Made by a program: the position numbers and the translations under genes
The notes under the pieces: generated by a model
What the model was told of the DNA's origin: nothing
The model's database searches: none
The model's input: only the letters and a program-made list of their open reading frames with translations
In this document: positions 18,135 through 26,271 of the stretch, piece by piece
Layout: every line of letters begins with the position of its first letter
Position numbering within the stretch: the first letter of the stretch is position 1
Assembly: GCF_035918015.1 (NCBI RefSeq)
Contig: NZ_CP109132.1
Location: 4,898,001-4,962,000 of the forward strand
Source of the DNA: Streptomyces sp. NBC_01754
GTDB taxonomy: Bacteria > Actinomycetota > Actinomycetes > Streptomycetales > Streptomycetaceae
Reading direction: 5' to 3'
DNA length: 64,000 nt

Positions 18135-18551
18135 ATGACCGAGAAGACCGCTCTCACCCCGAGCACCCACACCACGCCGCCCGCGAAGTTCTCGCACGGC
18201 GTGAAGAAGGGCAACATCCTCCAGGTCGCCGGCCAGGTCGGCTTCCTGCCCGCCGGCCGCGACGGGAGCGGGACGCCCACGCCGGCCGGTCCCACCCTGC
18301 GTGAGCAGACCCTCCAGACCTTCGCCAACGTCAAGGCGATCCTTCAGGAGGGTGGCGCGAGCTGGGACGACGTGATGATGATGCGCGTCTACCTCACGGA
18401 CGTCGACCACTTCGCCGAGATGAACGCGATCTACAACGAGTACTTCGAGCAGCAGGGACTCACCGCCCCCGCCGCCGCCCGTACGACGGTCTACGTGGGC
18501 CTGCCCGAGGGACTGCTCATCGAGATCGACGCCCTCGCCGTCCTCAGCTGA
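18135..18551 (+). CDS. RidA family enamine/imine deaminase
   Basis: A 138-residue RidA (YjgF/YER057c/UK114) protein, last gene of the kinase-iclR-ridA operon, six bases after the iclR stop. Family features are the early GVKKGNILQVAGQVGF, NVKAILQEGGASWDDVMMMR, and the late ARTTVYVGLPEGLLIEIDAL with the conserved Arg that contacts the imine. RidA hydrolyses reactive 2-aminoacrylate and related enamines or imines to keto acids. Its place next to a PLP D-amino acid deaminase makes that chemistry plausible here. Cytosolic; no signal peptide. Confidence 0.93.
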   Translation: MTEKTALTPSTHTTPPAKFSHGVKKGNILQVAGQVGFLPAGRDGSGTPTPAGPTLREQTLQTFANVKAILQEGGASWDDVMMMRVYLTDVDHFAEMNAIYNEYFEQQGLTAPAAARTTVYVGLPEGLLIEIDALAVLS

Positions 18552-18595
18552 CGTCCCCTCAGGAGCCCCGGGGCCGCCCCCCTGTCCTTCCCGTG

Positions 18596-18677
18596 GCCGC
18601 TCCCCCGGCAGCCCCGTCGCCGTACCCGCGCCCCCGCACCGCGCCCGGGACGCCGACAGCGCCGCCGGGGGAGCGGC
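18596..18677. terminator. Long-range inverted repeat between ridA and the chitinase
   Basis: Arms 18596-18609 and 18664-18677 (gccgctcccccggc and its complement) are perfect but separated by 54 bases. It lies between convergent genes and may form a shared terminator. Confidence 0.45.
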
Positions 18678-18705
18678 GGCGCTGCGGGTCATCGGGGTGG
18701 GGAGG

Positions 18706-20439
18706 TTACGGCAGGCCGTGGACGTGCGGGCCGACCGCGTCGGACCAGGCGTTACCGGCCGTGGCGTCCCAGTTCGTCGACCAGGTCATCGCGCCCCGGA
18801 TGTCGGGGTACGTCTTGGCCGGCTTGAAGGAACCGCAGCCGGTGCCCTTGGCCAGGCAGTCCAGCGCCGCGTTCACGACGGACGGGGCGACGTAGCCGCT
18901 GCCCGCGCCGCGGGTGGAGGCGGGCACACCGAGACCGACCTGCGAGGGGTCGAGGCCGCCCTCCAGCTGGATGCAGGCGAGCGCGGTGAGGAAGTCCACC
19001 GAACCCTGCGAGTAGACCTTGCCGTCGCAGCCCAGCATCGAACCGCTGTTGTAGTACTGCATGTTGACGACGGTCAGGATGTCCTTGACGTTGAGCGCCG
19101 TCTTGAAGTACTCACCCGACGTCGACTGCATGTCGATGGTCTGCGGCGCCATCGTGAGGACGAGGCCGGAGCCCACCTTCGAGGACAGGGACCGCAGGGC
19201 CTTCGTCATGTAGGTGGAGTTGAGACCGTTCTCCAGGTCGATGTCGACCCCGTTGAAGCCGTACTCCTGGATCAGCGTGTACAGCGAGTCGGCGAACGCG
19301 TTCGCCGAGGCGTCGCTGTTGACCGAGACGGTCCCCTTCTCGCCGCCGACGGAGATGATGACGTTCTTCCCTGCGGCCTGCTTCGCCTTGATGTCGGCCT
19401 TGAACTCGGAGACCGTGTAGCCGTTCAGGCCGTCCGAGTCCAGGTTGAAGGTGACGGCTCCGGGCGTGGAGGTGGCGTCCGCGAAGGAGACGGCGATGAT
19501 GTCGTAGTTCGAGGGCACGTCACTGAGCTTCTGGACGGCCGCGCCGTTGTTGAAGTTCTGCCAGTAGCCGGTCACCGCGTGCTTGGGCACGGAGGTGGAC
19601 GGGCCGGGGCCGGGGTCGTCCTTCTTGGCCGTGCGCCCGCTCACCGTCGCCGACTTGACCGACTCACCGGCGGCGTTGGTGGCGCTCACCGAGAACTGGT
19701 ACGCGGTGTCGGAGGCGAGGCCGTCCACCGTCGCGGAGGTGCCGGTGGTGGTGGTCGCCTCGGCGCCGTCCCGGTAGACGGTGTAGCCGGTGGCACCGGA
19801 GACCGCGTTCCAGGACAGGGCCACGGAGGAGGACGTCGTGGTGCCGACGGCCAGACCCGCGGGGGCGCCGGGGACCGCCGGGCCGGGCTCCTCCGTACCG
19901 CCGCCGCCGTCGGGGCCGTTGACCTCGACGTCGTCCGCGTAGTAGGCCGCCTGGCCGTACCAGCCGTGGGTGTAGACCTGCACCGAGGTGGTGGACGGGC
20001 CGGTGGTGAAGCTGGTGCGCAGCTGGGTCCAGCCGGTGCTGCCGGGGGACCAGGTGGAGACGTCGGTGGTGCCGGTGCCGCTCGCCCCGAGGTAGGCGTA
20101 CCCGCCCTGCACCCAGGAGCTCAGCGCGTAGGTGGAGTTGGGCTGTACGGCCACGGTCTGGGTGCACTTGGCGTTGTCCTGGCCGTCCGGCGTGGCCTTG
20201 AGGGCGGCGGTGCCGCCGTGCACGGGGGAGGAGACGGTGGCGCCACTGCCGCCGGTACAGGTCCAGCCGGTGAGGCCGTTCTCGAAACCGGCGTTCTTGG
20301 CGACGTTGATGTCCGCAGCCTGCGCGGTGGTGACCAGGCCGGTCACGGTGAGGGCCCCGGCCGCGAGTACGGCCACGGCCCCGCCGAGGACGGGCCGGAC
20401 GCGACGGCTTCTGTGTCTGCTGCCTGCGGAACGTTCCAC
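18706..20439 (-). CDS. Secreted GH18 chitinase with CBM and fibronectin III domains
   Basis: A 577-residue precursor. The GTG at 20439 follows GGAGG by six bases; the 17-codon longer frame to 20490 has no ribosome site. After a basic stretch and signal peptide (PVLGGAVAVLAAGALTVTGL) comes a carbohydrate-binding module of about 125 residues (NAGFENGLTGWTCTGG...DDVEVNG), a Gly/Pro linker, a fibronectin III domain (APAGLAVGTTTSSSVALSWN), then the GH18 barrel with VIISVGGEKG and the catalytic NGVDIDLENG. It hydrolyses chitin outside the cell. A DasR-type dre site lies upstream, fitting induction by N-acetylglucosamine or chitobiose. Confidence 0.93.
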   Translation of the reverse strand: MERSAGSRHRSRRVRPVLGGAVAVLAAGALTVTGLVTTAQAADINVAKNAGFENGLTGWTCTGGSGATVSSPVHGGTAALKATPDGQDNAKCTQTVAVQPNSTYALSSWVQGGYAYLGASGTGTTDVSTWSPGSTGWTQLRTSFTTGPSTTSVQVYTHGWYGQAAYYADDVEVNGPDGGGGTEEPGPAVPGAPAGLAVGTTTSSSVALSWNAVSGATGYTVYRDGAEATTTTGTSATVDGLASDTAYQFSVSATNAAGESVKSATVSGRTAKKDDPGPGPSTSVPKHAVTGYWQNFNNGAAVQKLSDVPSNYDIIAVSFADATSTPGAVTFNLDSDGLNGYTVSEFKADIKAKQAAGKNVIISVGGEKGTVSVNSDASANAFADSLYTLIQEYGFNGVDIDLENGLNSTYMTKALRSLSSKVGSGLVLTMAPQTIDMQSTSGEYFKTALNVKDILTVVNMQYYNSGSMLGCDGKVYSQGSVDFLTALACIQLEGGLDPSQVGLGVPASTRGAGSGYVAPSVVNAALDCLAKGTGCGSFKPAKTYPDIRGAMTWSTNWDATAGNAWSDAVGPHVHGLP

Positions 20440-20503
20440 TTGCTGCCTCCGTGGGGGAGTTGGGGGAGTGCGGGCGGGAACGGTGGCCACCGTTGGCGCA
20501 TAA

Positions 20504-20519
20504 ACTGGTCCAGACCAAT
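20504..20519. promoter_or_regulatory. dre site for DasR upstream of the chitinase
   Basis: ACTGGTCCAGACCAAT matches the DasR-responsive element consensus (ACTGGTCTAGACCACT) at 14 of 16 positions. It lies 65 bases upstream of the chitinase GTG at 20439. DasR is the GntR-family repressor of chitin and N-acetylglucosamine genes in Streptomyces. It also matches the older TGGTC-N2-GACCA chitinase operator. Confidence 0.85.
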
Positions 20520-20958
20520 CAGGTTGTCAAGACCTGTGGCGGCACGGATGCGTGCCGACGGGTGTCCGGGGGGTCGTGTGCGCCGGAGTGCGGCCCGTGG
20601 TGATGCGCCCCTGCGGGCGCCCCGGCCTCGGGGCGCGGACCGTGACGGTACGGATGTCCGGGAGCGGCCGGGAACGGGGACATTCCTCGCTCTGACGTGC
20701 GGGGGACGGAATGCCGCAGGGTCAAACCCATGGGCGGGACGTAACCCTCCGCAGTGGTACGGGAGTTAACGAGTCCGGGATTCGCCCCTTTTCGCACGAG
20801 GGCCTTGTGAAGACGCATGCCGGGCGTTGTCGTACTTGCCCCTGATTCCTGTTCTCTGCCTGGTGAGACGTGGCTAAAGTGCTGAGGAAGAAGCACGGAG
20901 CAGGAGCGATTGCGGCCCGCGTCACCACGACAGCGGCCGGAGCCGAACGGGGAAGAGC
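20520..20958. other. 439-base intergenic region before the Tad cluster
   Basis: No supported gene on either strand; the ORFs that can be drawn here have poor codon bias. It should contain the promoter for the 20959 gene and the Tad operon. The last 200 bases are less GC-rich (for example gtggctaaagtgctgag near 20871-20887), as promoters are, but I cannot place -10 and -35 boxes with confidence. Confidence 0.4.
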
Positions 20959-21843
20959 GTGCCGACCGCAATAGCAGTGACAAGCACGGACCTGGTGCTG
21001 CCGCCGACCGATCAGCAGACACCGACGGCGGCCTTGCTACAGCCCCCGGACGCCCAGGAGTTCGAGCCGGCCATCGGCGACATGCACCTGCTCCTGGAAC
21101 AGCACGGCCATGTGGTCGCGGTCTACCCCGCGGGGATCAGCCCCGCACACGAGCGCAGGATGCACGCCGTCCGGTCGGTCCTGGAGAGCGACCGCATCGC
21201 CCTGCTCAAGGTGGATCTCCCTCCACTCGGTGTCGCCGTGCTGGTGCGTCAGTTACGCCAGTTGTCCCTCTGCGACTTCAGCCCCGGGGTCGTGGCCTCG
21301 GCCGCCCGGCTCCTCGCCCACTACATCCACGCGGGCGCGCTCCTGAACTCGGTGGCCCGGCTCGACCGGGTGCCCGTCACCCTCACGACGCACGCCAGGT
21401 CATGGGTGCCGGGCTCGCAGTTCGCCGTACTCGCCTCGCCCCGCCCGCAACTCGTCAGGATCGGTCCGGCCGCCGAACCGCCGGCCGGTCCCGAGTTCGC
21501 CACGCACCTGGTTGTCGCCAGGGGCCAGTCGGCCTCCCCGTGGGTGCGGCAGACGCTGGCCCCCGCCTGGCAGGTCCAGGACGTCCAGGAGTGCGCGCTG
21601 CCCTCGGCCTCCCCGGGCTGGTGGGGCACCGGGAAGATCGTGGAGTTCGCCGCCTACCTGCCGGACGTCTCGGTCCTCTACCAACTCGTCTCCTCCGTAC
21701 GGCGGGAGGGCTGCCACTGGTGCGGGATGGAACTCATCGGGGACCGGTGCGGGTTCTGCTCCTCACCACTGGCGCCGCCCGGGCACCGTGCCCGCCCGCC
21801 GGCGCTCCTGCCCCGGGGAACGGCCGCGCCACCGGGCCACTAG
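20959..21843 (+). CDS. Tad-cluster protein of unknown function with C-terminal zinc ribbon
   Basis: A 294-residue protein starting at GTG 20959 behind GGGGAAGAGC. I do not recognise the family. The body is a soluble alpha/beta region (DMHLLLEQHGHVVAVYPAGI, ALLKVDLPPLGVAVLVRQLR). Near the end CHWCGMELIGDRCGFC (Cys252, Cys255, Cys264, Cys267) forms a compact zinc ribbon, followed by a Pro-rich tail. Leu99 is encoded by TTA (21253-21255), so full translation should need the bldA tRNA. It lies 110 bases ahead of cpaB on the same strand; that position suggests a regulatory or assembly role in the pilus system, which is inference. Confidence 0.8.
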   Translation: MPTAIAVTSTDLVLPPTDQQTPTAALLQPPDAQEFEPAIGDMHLLLEQHGHVVAVYPAGISPAHERRMHAVRSVLESDRIALLKVDLPPLGVAVLVRQLRQLSLCDFSPGVVASAARLLAHYIHAGALLNSVARLDRVPVTLTTHARSWVPGSQFAVLASPRPQLVRIGPAAEPPAGPEFATHLVVARGQSASPWVRQTLAPAWQVQDVQECALPSASPGWWGTGKIVEFAAYLPDVSVLYQLVSSVRREGCHWCGMELIGDRCGFCSSPLAPPGHRARPPALLPRGTAAPPGH

Positions 21844-21953
21844 CGCCCGGACGACGCCGCGGCGGACCCGGTACGTCCCCCGCCCGCCGCAGACCCGGCG
21901 AAGCCCCCTGACCGCCGCTCACGCATCCGATCCGAACGAGGTTGTCCAGGCCC

Positions 21954-22658
21954 ATGAACTCCCGCCAGCGCCGAGGCGTGATACTCCTGATCCTGTCGGT
22001 CCTGTGCGCCCTCGGCGCCTTCGCCGGAGTGCTCTCGGTGATCAGCGACGTCAACTCGAAGGTCGGGCCCGAGGTCGCCGCCTACCGGCTGAAGGCCGAT
22101 GTGCCGCCGTACACGGCACTGTCCCCGAAGCAGTTCGAGAAGGTCTCGATGCCCCGGCGGTGGCTCTCGGACAACGCCGTCACGGACCTGGCCGAGGTCC
22201 GGGGGAAGATCGCCGTCACCGAACTGCGGAAGGGCTCCCTGATGCAGTCCGACATGATGGTGAAGACGCCCGAACTCCGCCCCGGGGAGCAGGAGATCGC
22301 CATCATGATCGACGCCGCGACGGGCGTCGCGGGCAAGATCCGCCCCAACGACAGGGTGAACATCTACGCCACCTTCGCCGGGGAGCGGGACGGTGAGGCG
22401 GCCCAGTCCAAGGTCATCGTCTCCGGCGCCAAGGTCCTGGACGTCGGTCAGCTGACCGCGCTGGAGCCGGACAGGGACGACAGGAACCGGGCGCCCGAGG
22501 CGGTGCCGATCACCTTCGCGCTCAGCACGGCCGACACCCAGCGCGTCGCCTACGCGGAGTCCTTCGCCAAGCACGTACGTCTCGCGCTGATCGCCCCCGG
22601 CGGCGACGGAACCGTGCGGCCCGGCGACCGCACCTACACGCTCGACAAGGACAAGTGA
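21954..22658 (+). CDS. cpaB: Flp pilus assembly protein CpaB/RcpC
   Basis: A 234-residue protein beginning MNSRQRRGVILLILSVLCAL, with one N-terminal membrane helix (about residues 8-30) and the rest outside. The next portion is an SAF-like domain (YRLKADVPPYTALSPKQFEK, KIAVTELRKGSLMQSDMMV) and then the RcpC/CpaB domain (AIMIDAATGVAGKIRPNDRV). In Gram-negative Tad systems CpaB is periplasmic and linked to the secretin; actinomycetes lack the secretin, so here it probably binds the cell wall side of the assembly machine. Seven bases separate it from cpaE, so it heads the core operon. Confidence 0.87.
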   Translation: MNSRQRRGVILLILSVLCALGAFAGVLSVISDVNSKVGPEVAAYRLKADVPPYTALSPKQFEKVSMPRRWLSDNAVTDLAEVRGKIAVTELRKGSLMQSDMMVKTPELRPGEQEIAIMIDAATGVAGKIRPNDRVNIYATFAGERDGEAAQSKVIVSGAKVLDVGQLTALEPDRDDRNRAPEAVPITFALSTADTQRVAYAESFAKHVRLALIAPGGDGTVRPGDRTYTLDKDK

Positions 22659-22665
22659 GGATCGG

Positions 22666-23946
22666 ATGACCACGAGAATCCTCCCGGCCGTCGGCGACGC
22701 CGACGCGGCCAGGTCCGTCACCACGCTGCTCAGCCGGCTCCCCGACGCGGAGCCGGCGGCGCCGGTCGGTGATTCCACGCAGCTCATCGACACCCTCGCC
22801 CGGCTGGCCGGCGAGTCCATCGAGGAACTGCCGGAGGCCGTGCTGGTCCACGAGCGGATCGGCCCCGTCCCCGCGCTGGAACTGATCCGGGAGATCTCCC
22901 TGCGCTTCCCCGCCGTGGGGGTCGTGCTGATCACCGCGGACGCGAGCCCCGTCCTGTTCGCCGCGGCCATGGACGCGGGGGCGCGGGGCCTGGTCACCCT
23001 CCCCCTCGGCTACGAGGAGCTCGCCAACCGCGTGCAGGCCGCCGCCCAGTGGTCCACCGGCATGCGGCGCCACCTCGGGCCGGGCGGCGAGTCGTCCTCC
23101 GGCCCCGGCGGCACGGTCGTCACCGTCACCGGCGCCAAGGGCGGAGTGGGGGCGACCGTCACGGCCGTACAGCTGGCCCTGGCCGCACAGGCGTCCGGGC
23201 ACACGGTGGTGCTCGTCGACCTGGACCTCCAGACCGGGGACGTGGCCGCCTACCTCGACGTCCAGTTCCGCCGCTCCGTCGTCGACCTGGCGACCATCAC
23301 CGACATATCGCCACGGGTCCTGTCGGACGCCGTCTTCTCGCACGACACGGGTCTGGCCCTGCTGCTGGCACCCGCCGAGGGCGAACGGGGGGAGGAGATC
23401 AGCGACCGCTCCGCCCGTCAGATCGTCGGCGCCCTGCGCTCACGGTACGAGGTCGTCGTCATCGACTGCGGGAGCCAGATGAGCGGGGCCAACGCCGCGG
23501 CGGTCGAGATGGCCGACACCGCCGTGCTGGTGACGACGCCGGACGTGGTGGCGGTGCGGGGCGCGAAGCGCATCGTCCGGATGTGGGACCGGCTACAGAT
23601 CCGCAAGGCGCAGGAGACGGTCTCCGTCGTCAACCGCTTCAACCGGAACACCGAGATCCAGCCCCCGCTGATCCAGCGGATCACCGGCACCCGGATGGCG
23701 GGCACCTCCGTACCCGCGAACTTCAAGGAACTCCAGGGCGCGGTGGATTCCGGCCGGATGCACGAGCTGGACCCGCGCTCCACGGTCAAGCAGGCCCTGT
23801 GGGCCCTGGCGGGGGAGCTGGGGATCGTGAAGCCCGGCCCGGGAGGGGCGGGCGCGCGCGGCGGCCTGCTGCGCGGCGACAAGGGCTCGATCGGAGGCCG
23901 TCGGCGCAAGGGCGGACCGGCCGGGCGGGGAGGCCGGTCACGATGA
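22666..23946 (+). CDS. cpaE: CpaE/TadZ-like pilus localisation ATPase
   Basis: A 426-residue MinD/ParA-type protein. The N-terminal 130 residues are a receiver-like pseudo-domain (PAVGVVLITADASPVLFAAA). The ATPase part has a deviant Walker A at 155-165, TGAKGGVGATV, in which the second lysine position is Ala; TadZ proteins are known for such altered loops. Switch and Walker B regions are VVLVDLDLQTGDVAAYL and VVVIDCGSQMSG. TadZ places the pilus machine at the pole or septum, and this copy would do so in the hypha. The C-terminus is Gly/Arg/Lys-rich and basic. Its stop overlaps the next ATG (ATGA). Confidence 0.88.
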   Translation: MTTRILPAVGDADAARSVTTLLSRLPDAEPAAPVGDSTQLIDTLARLAGESIEELPEAVLVHERIGPVPALELIREISLRFPAVGVVLITADASPVLFAAAMDAGARGLVTLPLGYEELANRVQAAAQWSTGMRRHLGPGGESSSGPGGTVVTVTGAKGGVGATVTAVQLALAAQASGHTVVLVDLDLQTGDVAAYLDVQFRRSVVDLATITDISPRVLSDAVFSHDTGLALLLAPAEGERGEEISDRSARQIVGALRSRYEVVVIDCGSQMSGANAAAVEMADTAVLVTTPDVVAVRGAKRIVRMWDRLQIRKAQETVSVVNRFNRNTEIQPPLIQRITGTRMAGTSVPANFKELQGAVDSGRMHELDPRSTVKQALWALAGELGIVKPGPGGAGARGGLLRGDKGSIGGRRRKGGPAGRGGRSR

Positions 23947-24356
23947 CCACGACCGGGACACGGGGCCGGATACCGGGGCGGCTGCGGGACGACCGCGGAC
24001 AGCTGATCGTCGAGTTCACCGGGATGCTACCGATCCTCCTGGTGACACTGGTGCTGCTCTGGGAGGCGGTCCTGGTGGGCTACACCTTCGTCCTGGCAGC
24101 CGGTGCGGCGGACGAGGGGGTGCGCAGGGCGGTCGGCGCGGGCACCCGGGGAGACGGGGGCGCGTGCCGGGAAGCCGTGCTGGAGCGGCTCCCGAGTGCC
24201 TGGGAGGGATCAGCGCGGATCGACTGCGGCTCCCCCGGAAGCGGCGACGTGGTCCGGGTCGGCGTGACCCTCAGGGCCCCCGTGCTCTTCCCGGGGTTCG
24301 TGGGCCTTCCCATCCCCGTCACGGCGACGGCCGGTGCGCCCGTGGAAGGAAGGTGA
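23943..24356 (+). CDS. TadE-like pseudopilin
   Basis: A 137-residue protein whose ATG overlaps the cpaE stop by four bases. The TadE signature follows a short basic lead: RDDRGQLIVEFTGMLPILLV, with Gly before the cleavage site and Glu at the fifth position of the mature form, then one membrane helix. The remaining 85 residues would be extracytoplasmic with one Cys pair (ACREA, IDCGS). TadE and TadF proteins are minor pseudopilins processed by the prepilin peptidase. It is followed seven bases later by a second member. Confidence 0.85.
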   Translation: MTTTGTRGRIPGRLRDDRGQLIVEFTGMLPILLVTLVLLWEAVLVGYTFVLAAGAADEGVRRAVGAGTRGDGGACREAVLERLPSAWEGSARIDCGSPGSGDVVRVGVTLRAPVLFPGFVGLPIPVTATAGAPVEGR

Positions 24357-24362
24357 GGCGAC

Positions 24363-24893
24363 ATGAAGCCGATACGGACGTCACCGCCGGGCCGTGGACC
24401 GGCCGGTCGCGGCGCGGACCGCGGCTCGAGCGCGCTGGAGTACCTCGGCTTCCTGCCCGTCCTCATCCTCATCGGTCTGGCGGGCATCCAGCTCGGGCTG
24501 ATCGCGTACACCGCGCAGCAGGCGGGCACCGGCGCCCGGGCGGCCGCCCGGGCCGCCTCGCAGGAGGAGCTGCGCGGCTCGTACGAGCATGTCGGCAAGG
24601 CGTCCATGACCGGCTGGGTCGCCGACCGCGCGCGGATCGGACCGCCGACGGGCGGCGACACGGTGACGGTGAGGGTCACGGTCCGCATCCCGGACGTCCT
24701 GCTCGGGCTGCTCGGCGACCGTACCGTCGTGAAGTCCGCCACCATGCCACGCGACCTCACCCCGAGGAGGCCCGCCACACACGACTCCACCGCACGGGAC
24801 TTCACCGACCGCGATTCCGGCACCCACGTCTCTGCCGCACGGGGCGTCACCACCCACGACTTCACCACCCGCGCCCCGGCCACCCACGACTGA
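24363..24893 (+). CDS. Second TadE/TadF-like pseudopilin with Thr/His/Asp-rich tail
   Basis: A 176-residue protein with the same plan as its upstream neighbour: RGSSALEYLGFLPVLILIGL contains the Glu-Tyr pair and membrane helix of TadE/F proteins. The first 130 residues look conventional. The last roughly 45 (from PRRPATHDSTARDFTDRDSG onwards) are low-complexity repeats of Thr-His-Asp and Asp-Phe-Thr, encoded by short imperfect DNA repeats at about 24768-24890. That tail is unusual and probably fast-evolving. It is in the Tad operon, 31 bases before cpaF. Confidence 0.82.
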   Translation: MKPIRTSPPGRGPAGRGADRGSSALEYLGFLPVLILIGLAGIQLGLIAYTAQQAGTGARAAARAASQEELRGSYEHVGKASMTGWVADRARIGPPTGGDTVTVRVTVRIPDVLLGLLGDRTVVKSATMPRDLTPRRPATHDSTARDFTDRDSGTHVSAARGVTTHDFTTRAPATHD

Positions 24894-24924
24894 CGGCACC
24901 CATCCCATCCGAGGAGAACCACCC

Positions 24925-26262
24925 ATGAGCCTGCGGGCACGCATCACCGCCCCCGAGGAGCGCGGAGGGGGACGGGAGGACGGCCACCTGGTCGCCACGT
25001 ACCGCGCGAAGCTCCTGGAGGAGATCGACCTCGCCGAGATGTCCTCGCTCCCCGCAGCCGACCGCCGGGCCCGGCTGGAACGCGTCCTGGGACACGTCAT
25101 CAGCCGCGAGGGGCCGGTCCTCTCCACCGCCGAACGCTCCCAGCTCATCCGCCGCGTCGTCGACGAGGCGCTCGGACTCGGCGTACTCGAACCGCTCCTG
25201 GAGGACGCCTCCATCACCGAGATCATGGTCAACGGGCCCGACCAGATCTTCGTCGAACGCGCGGGCAGGGTCGAACAGCTCCCGATGCGCTTCGCCAGCC
25301 ACGAACAGCTCATGCAGACGATCGAACGCATCGTCTCCACCGTCAACCGCCGGGTGGACGAGGCCAATCCGATGGTCGACGCGCGCCTGCCCAGCGGCGA
25401 GCGCGTCAACGTGATCATCCCGCCGCTCTCGCTCACCGGCGCGACCCTCACCATCCGCCGCTTCCCCAGGTCCTTCTCGCTCCACGAGATGACCGGCCTC
25501 GGCTCGCTGGACCAGCAGATGCTGCTGCTGCTCGCCGGCCTCGTGCAGGCCAAGTTCAACGTGATCGTCTCCGGGGCCACGGGCACCGGGAAGACCACAC
25601 TCCTCAACGCGCTCTCCGGGCTCATCCCCGACGGTGAACGCATCGTGACCATCGAGGACTCGGCCGAGCTCCAGCTCCAGCAGAACCACGTGATCCGGCT
25701 GGAGAGCCGCCCGGCCAACGTGGAGGGGAAGGGCCGGGTCACCATCCGCGACCTCGTCCGCAACTCGCTGCGCATGCGTCCCGACCGCATCGTCGTCGGT
25801 GAGGTCCGTGGCGGTGAGGCCCTCGACATGCTCCAGGCGATGTCGACCGGCCACGACGGTTCGCTGGCCACCGTCCACGCCAACAGCGCGGAGGACGCCC
25901 TGATGCGGCTCCAGACCCTCGCGTCGATGTCCGAGATCAAGATCCCCTTCGAGGCGCTGCACGACCAGATCAACAGCGCCGTGGACGTGATCGTCCAGCT
26001 CACCCGGCACGCCGACGGGACCAGGAAGATCACCGAGATCGCGGTGCTCGACTCGCACGGCCGTGCCCCGTACCGGATCGTCACCGTGGCCCGGTTCGAC
26101 GCCCGGCCGATGGACGCCGACGGTGTGATCCAGGGTGAGTTCCAGCCCCTCCCGCTCCCGCGTCGTGTCGCCGACCGGCTCCACATGGCCGGACAGCCGG
26201 TCCCGCAGGCCTTCGGGGTCGCGCCGTCGGACGCGTACCTCGCCACCCGAGAGGCCGGATAG
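24925..26262 (+). CDS. cpaF: Pilus assembly/secretion ATPase CpaF/TadA
   Basis: A 445-residue type II/IV secretion NTPase. An N-terminal helical domain (to about 130) is followed by the catalytic core with Walker A SGATGTGKTTLLNAL (Lys223), the EDSAELQL Asp box, and Walker B RPDRIVVGEVRGGEALDMLQ; a His-box-like SLATVHANSAEDALMRL follows. It powers pilin polymerisation on the cytosolic face of TadB/TadC. The start ATG has GAGGAGAACCACCC upstream. Length and motif order are standard for the family. A nine-base gap leads to tadB. Confidence 0.95.
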   Translation: MSLRARITAPEERGGGREDGHLVATYRAKLLEEIDLAEMSSLPAADRRARLERVLGHVISREGPVLSTAERSQLIRRVVDEALGLGVLEPLLEDASITEIMVNGPDQIFVERAGRVEQLPMRFASHEQLMQTIERIVSTVNRRVDEANPMVDARLPSGERVNVIIPPLSLTGATLTIRRFPRSFSLHEMTGLGSLDQQMLLLLAGLVQAKFNVIVSGATGTGKTTLLNALSGLIPDGERIVTIEDSAELQLQQNHVIRLESRPANVEGKGRVTIRDLVRNSLRMRPDRIVVGEVRGGEALDMLQAMSTGHDGSLATVHANSAEDALMRLQTLASMSEIKIPFEALHDQINSAVDVIVQLTRHADGTRKITEIAVLDSHGRAPYRIVTVARFDARPMDADGVIQGEFQPLPLPRRVADRLHMAGQPVPQAFGVAPSDAYLATREAG

Positions 26263-26271
26263 GTACCCGCC

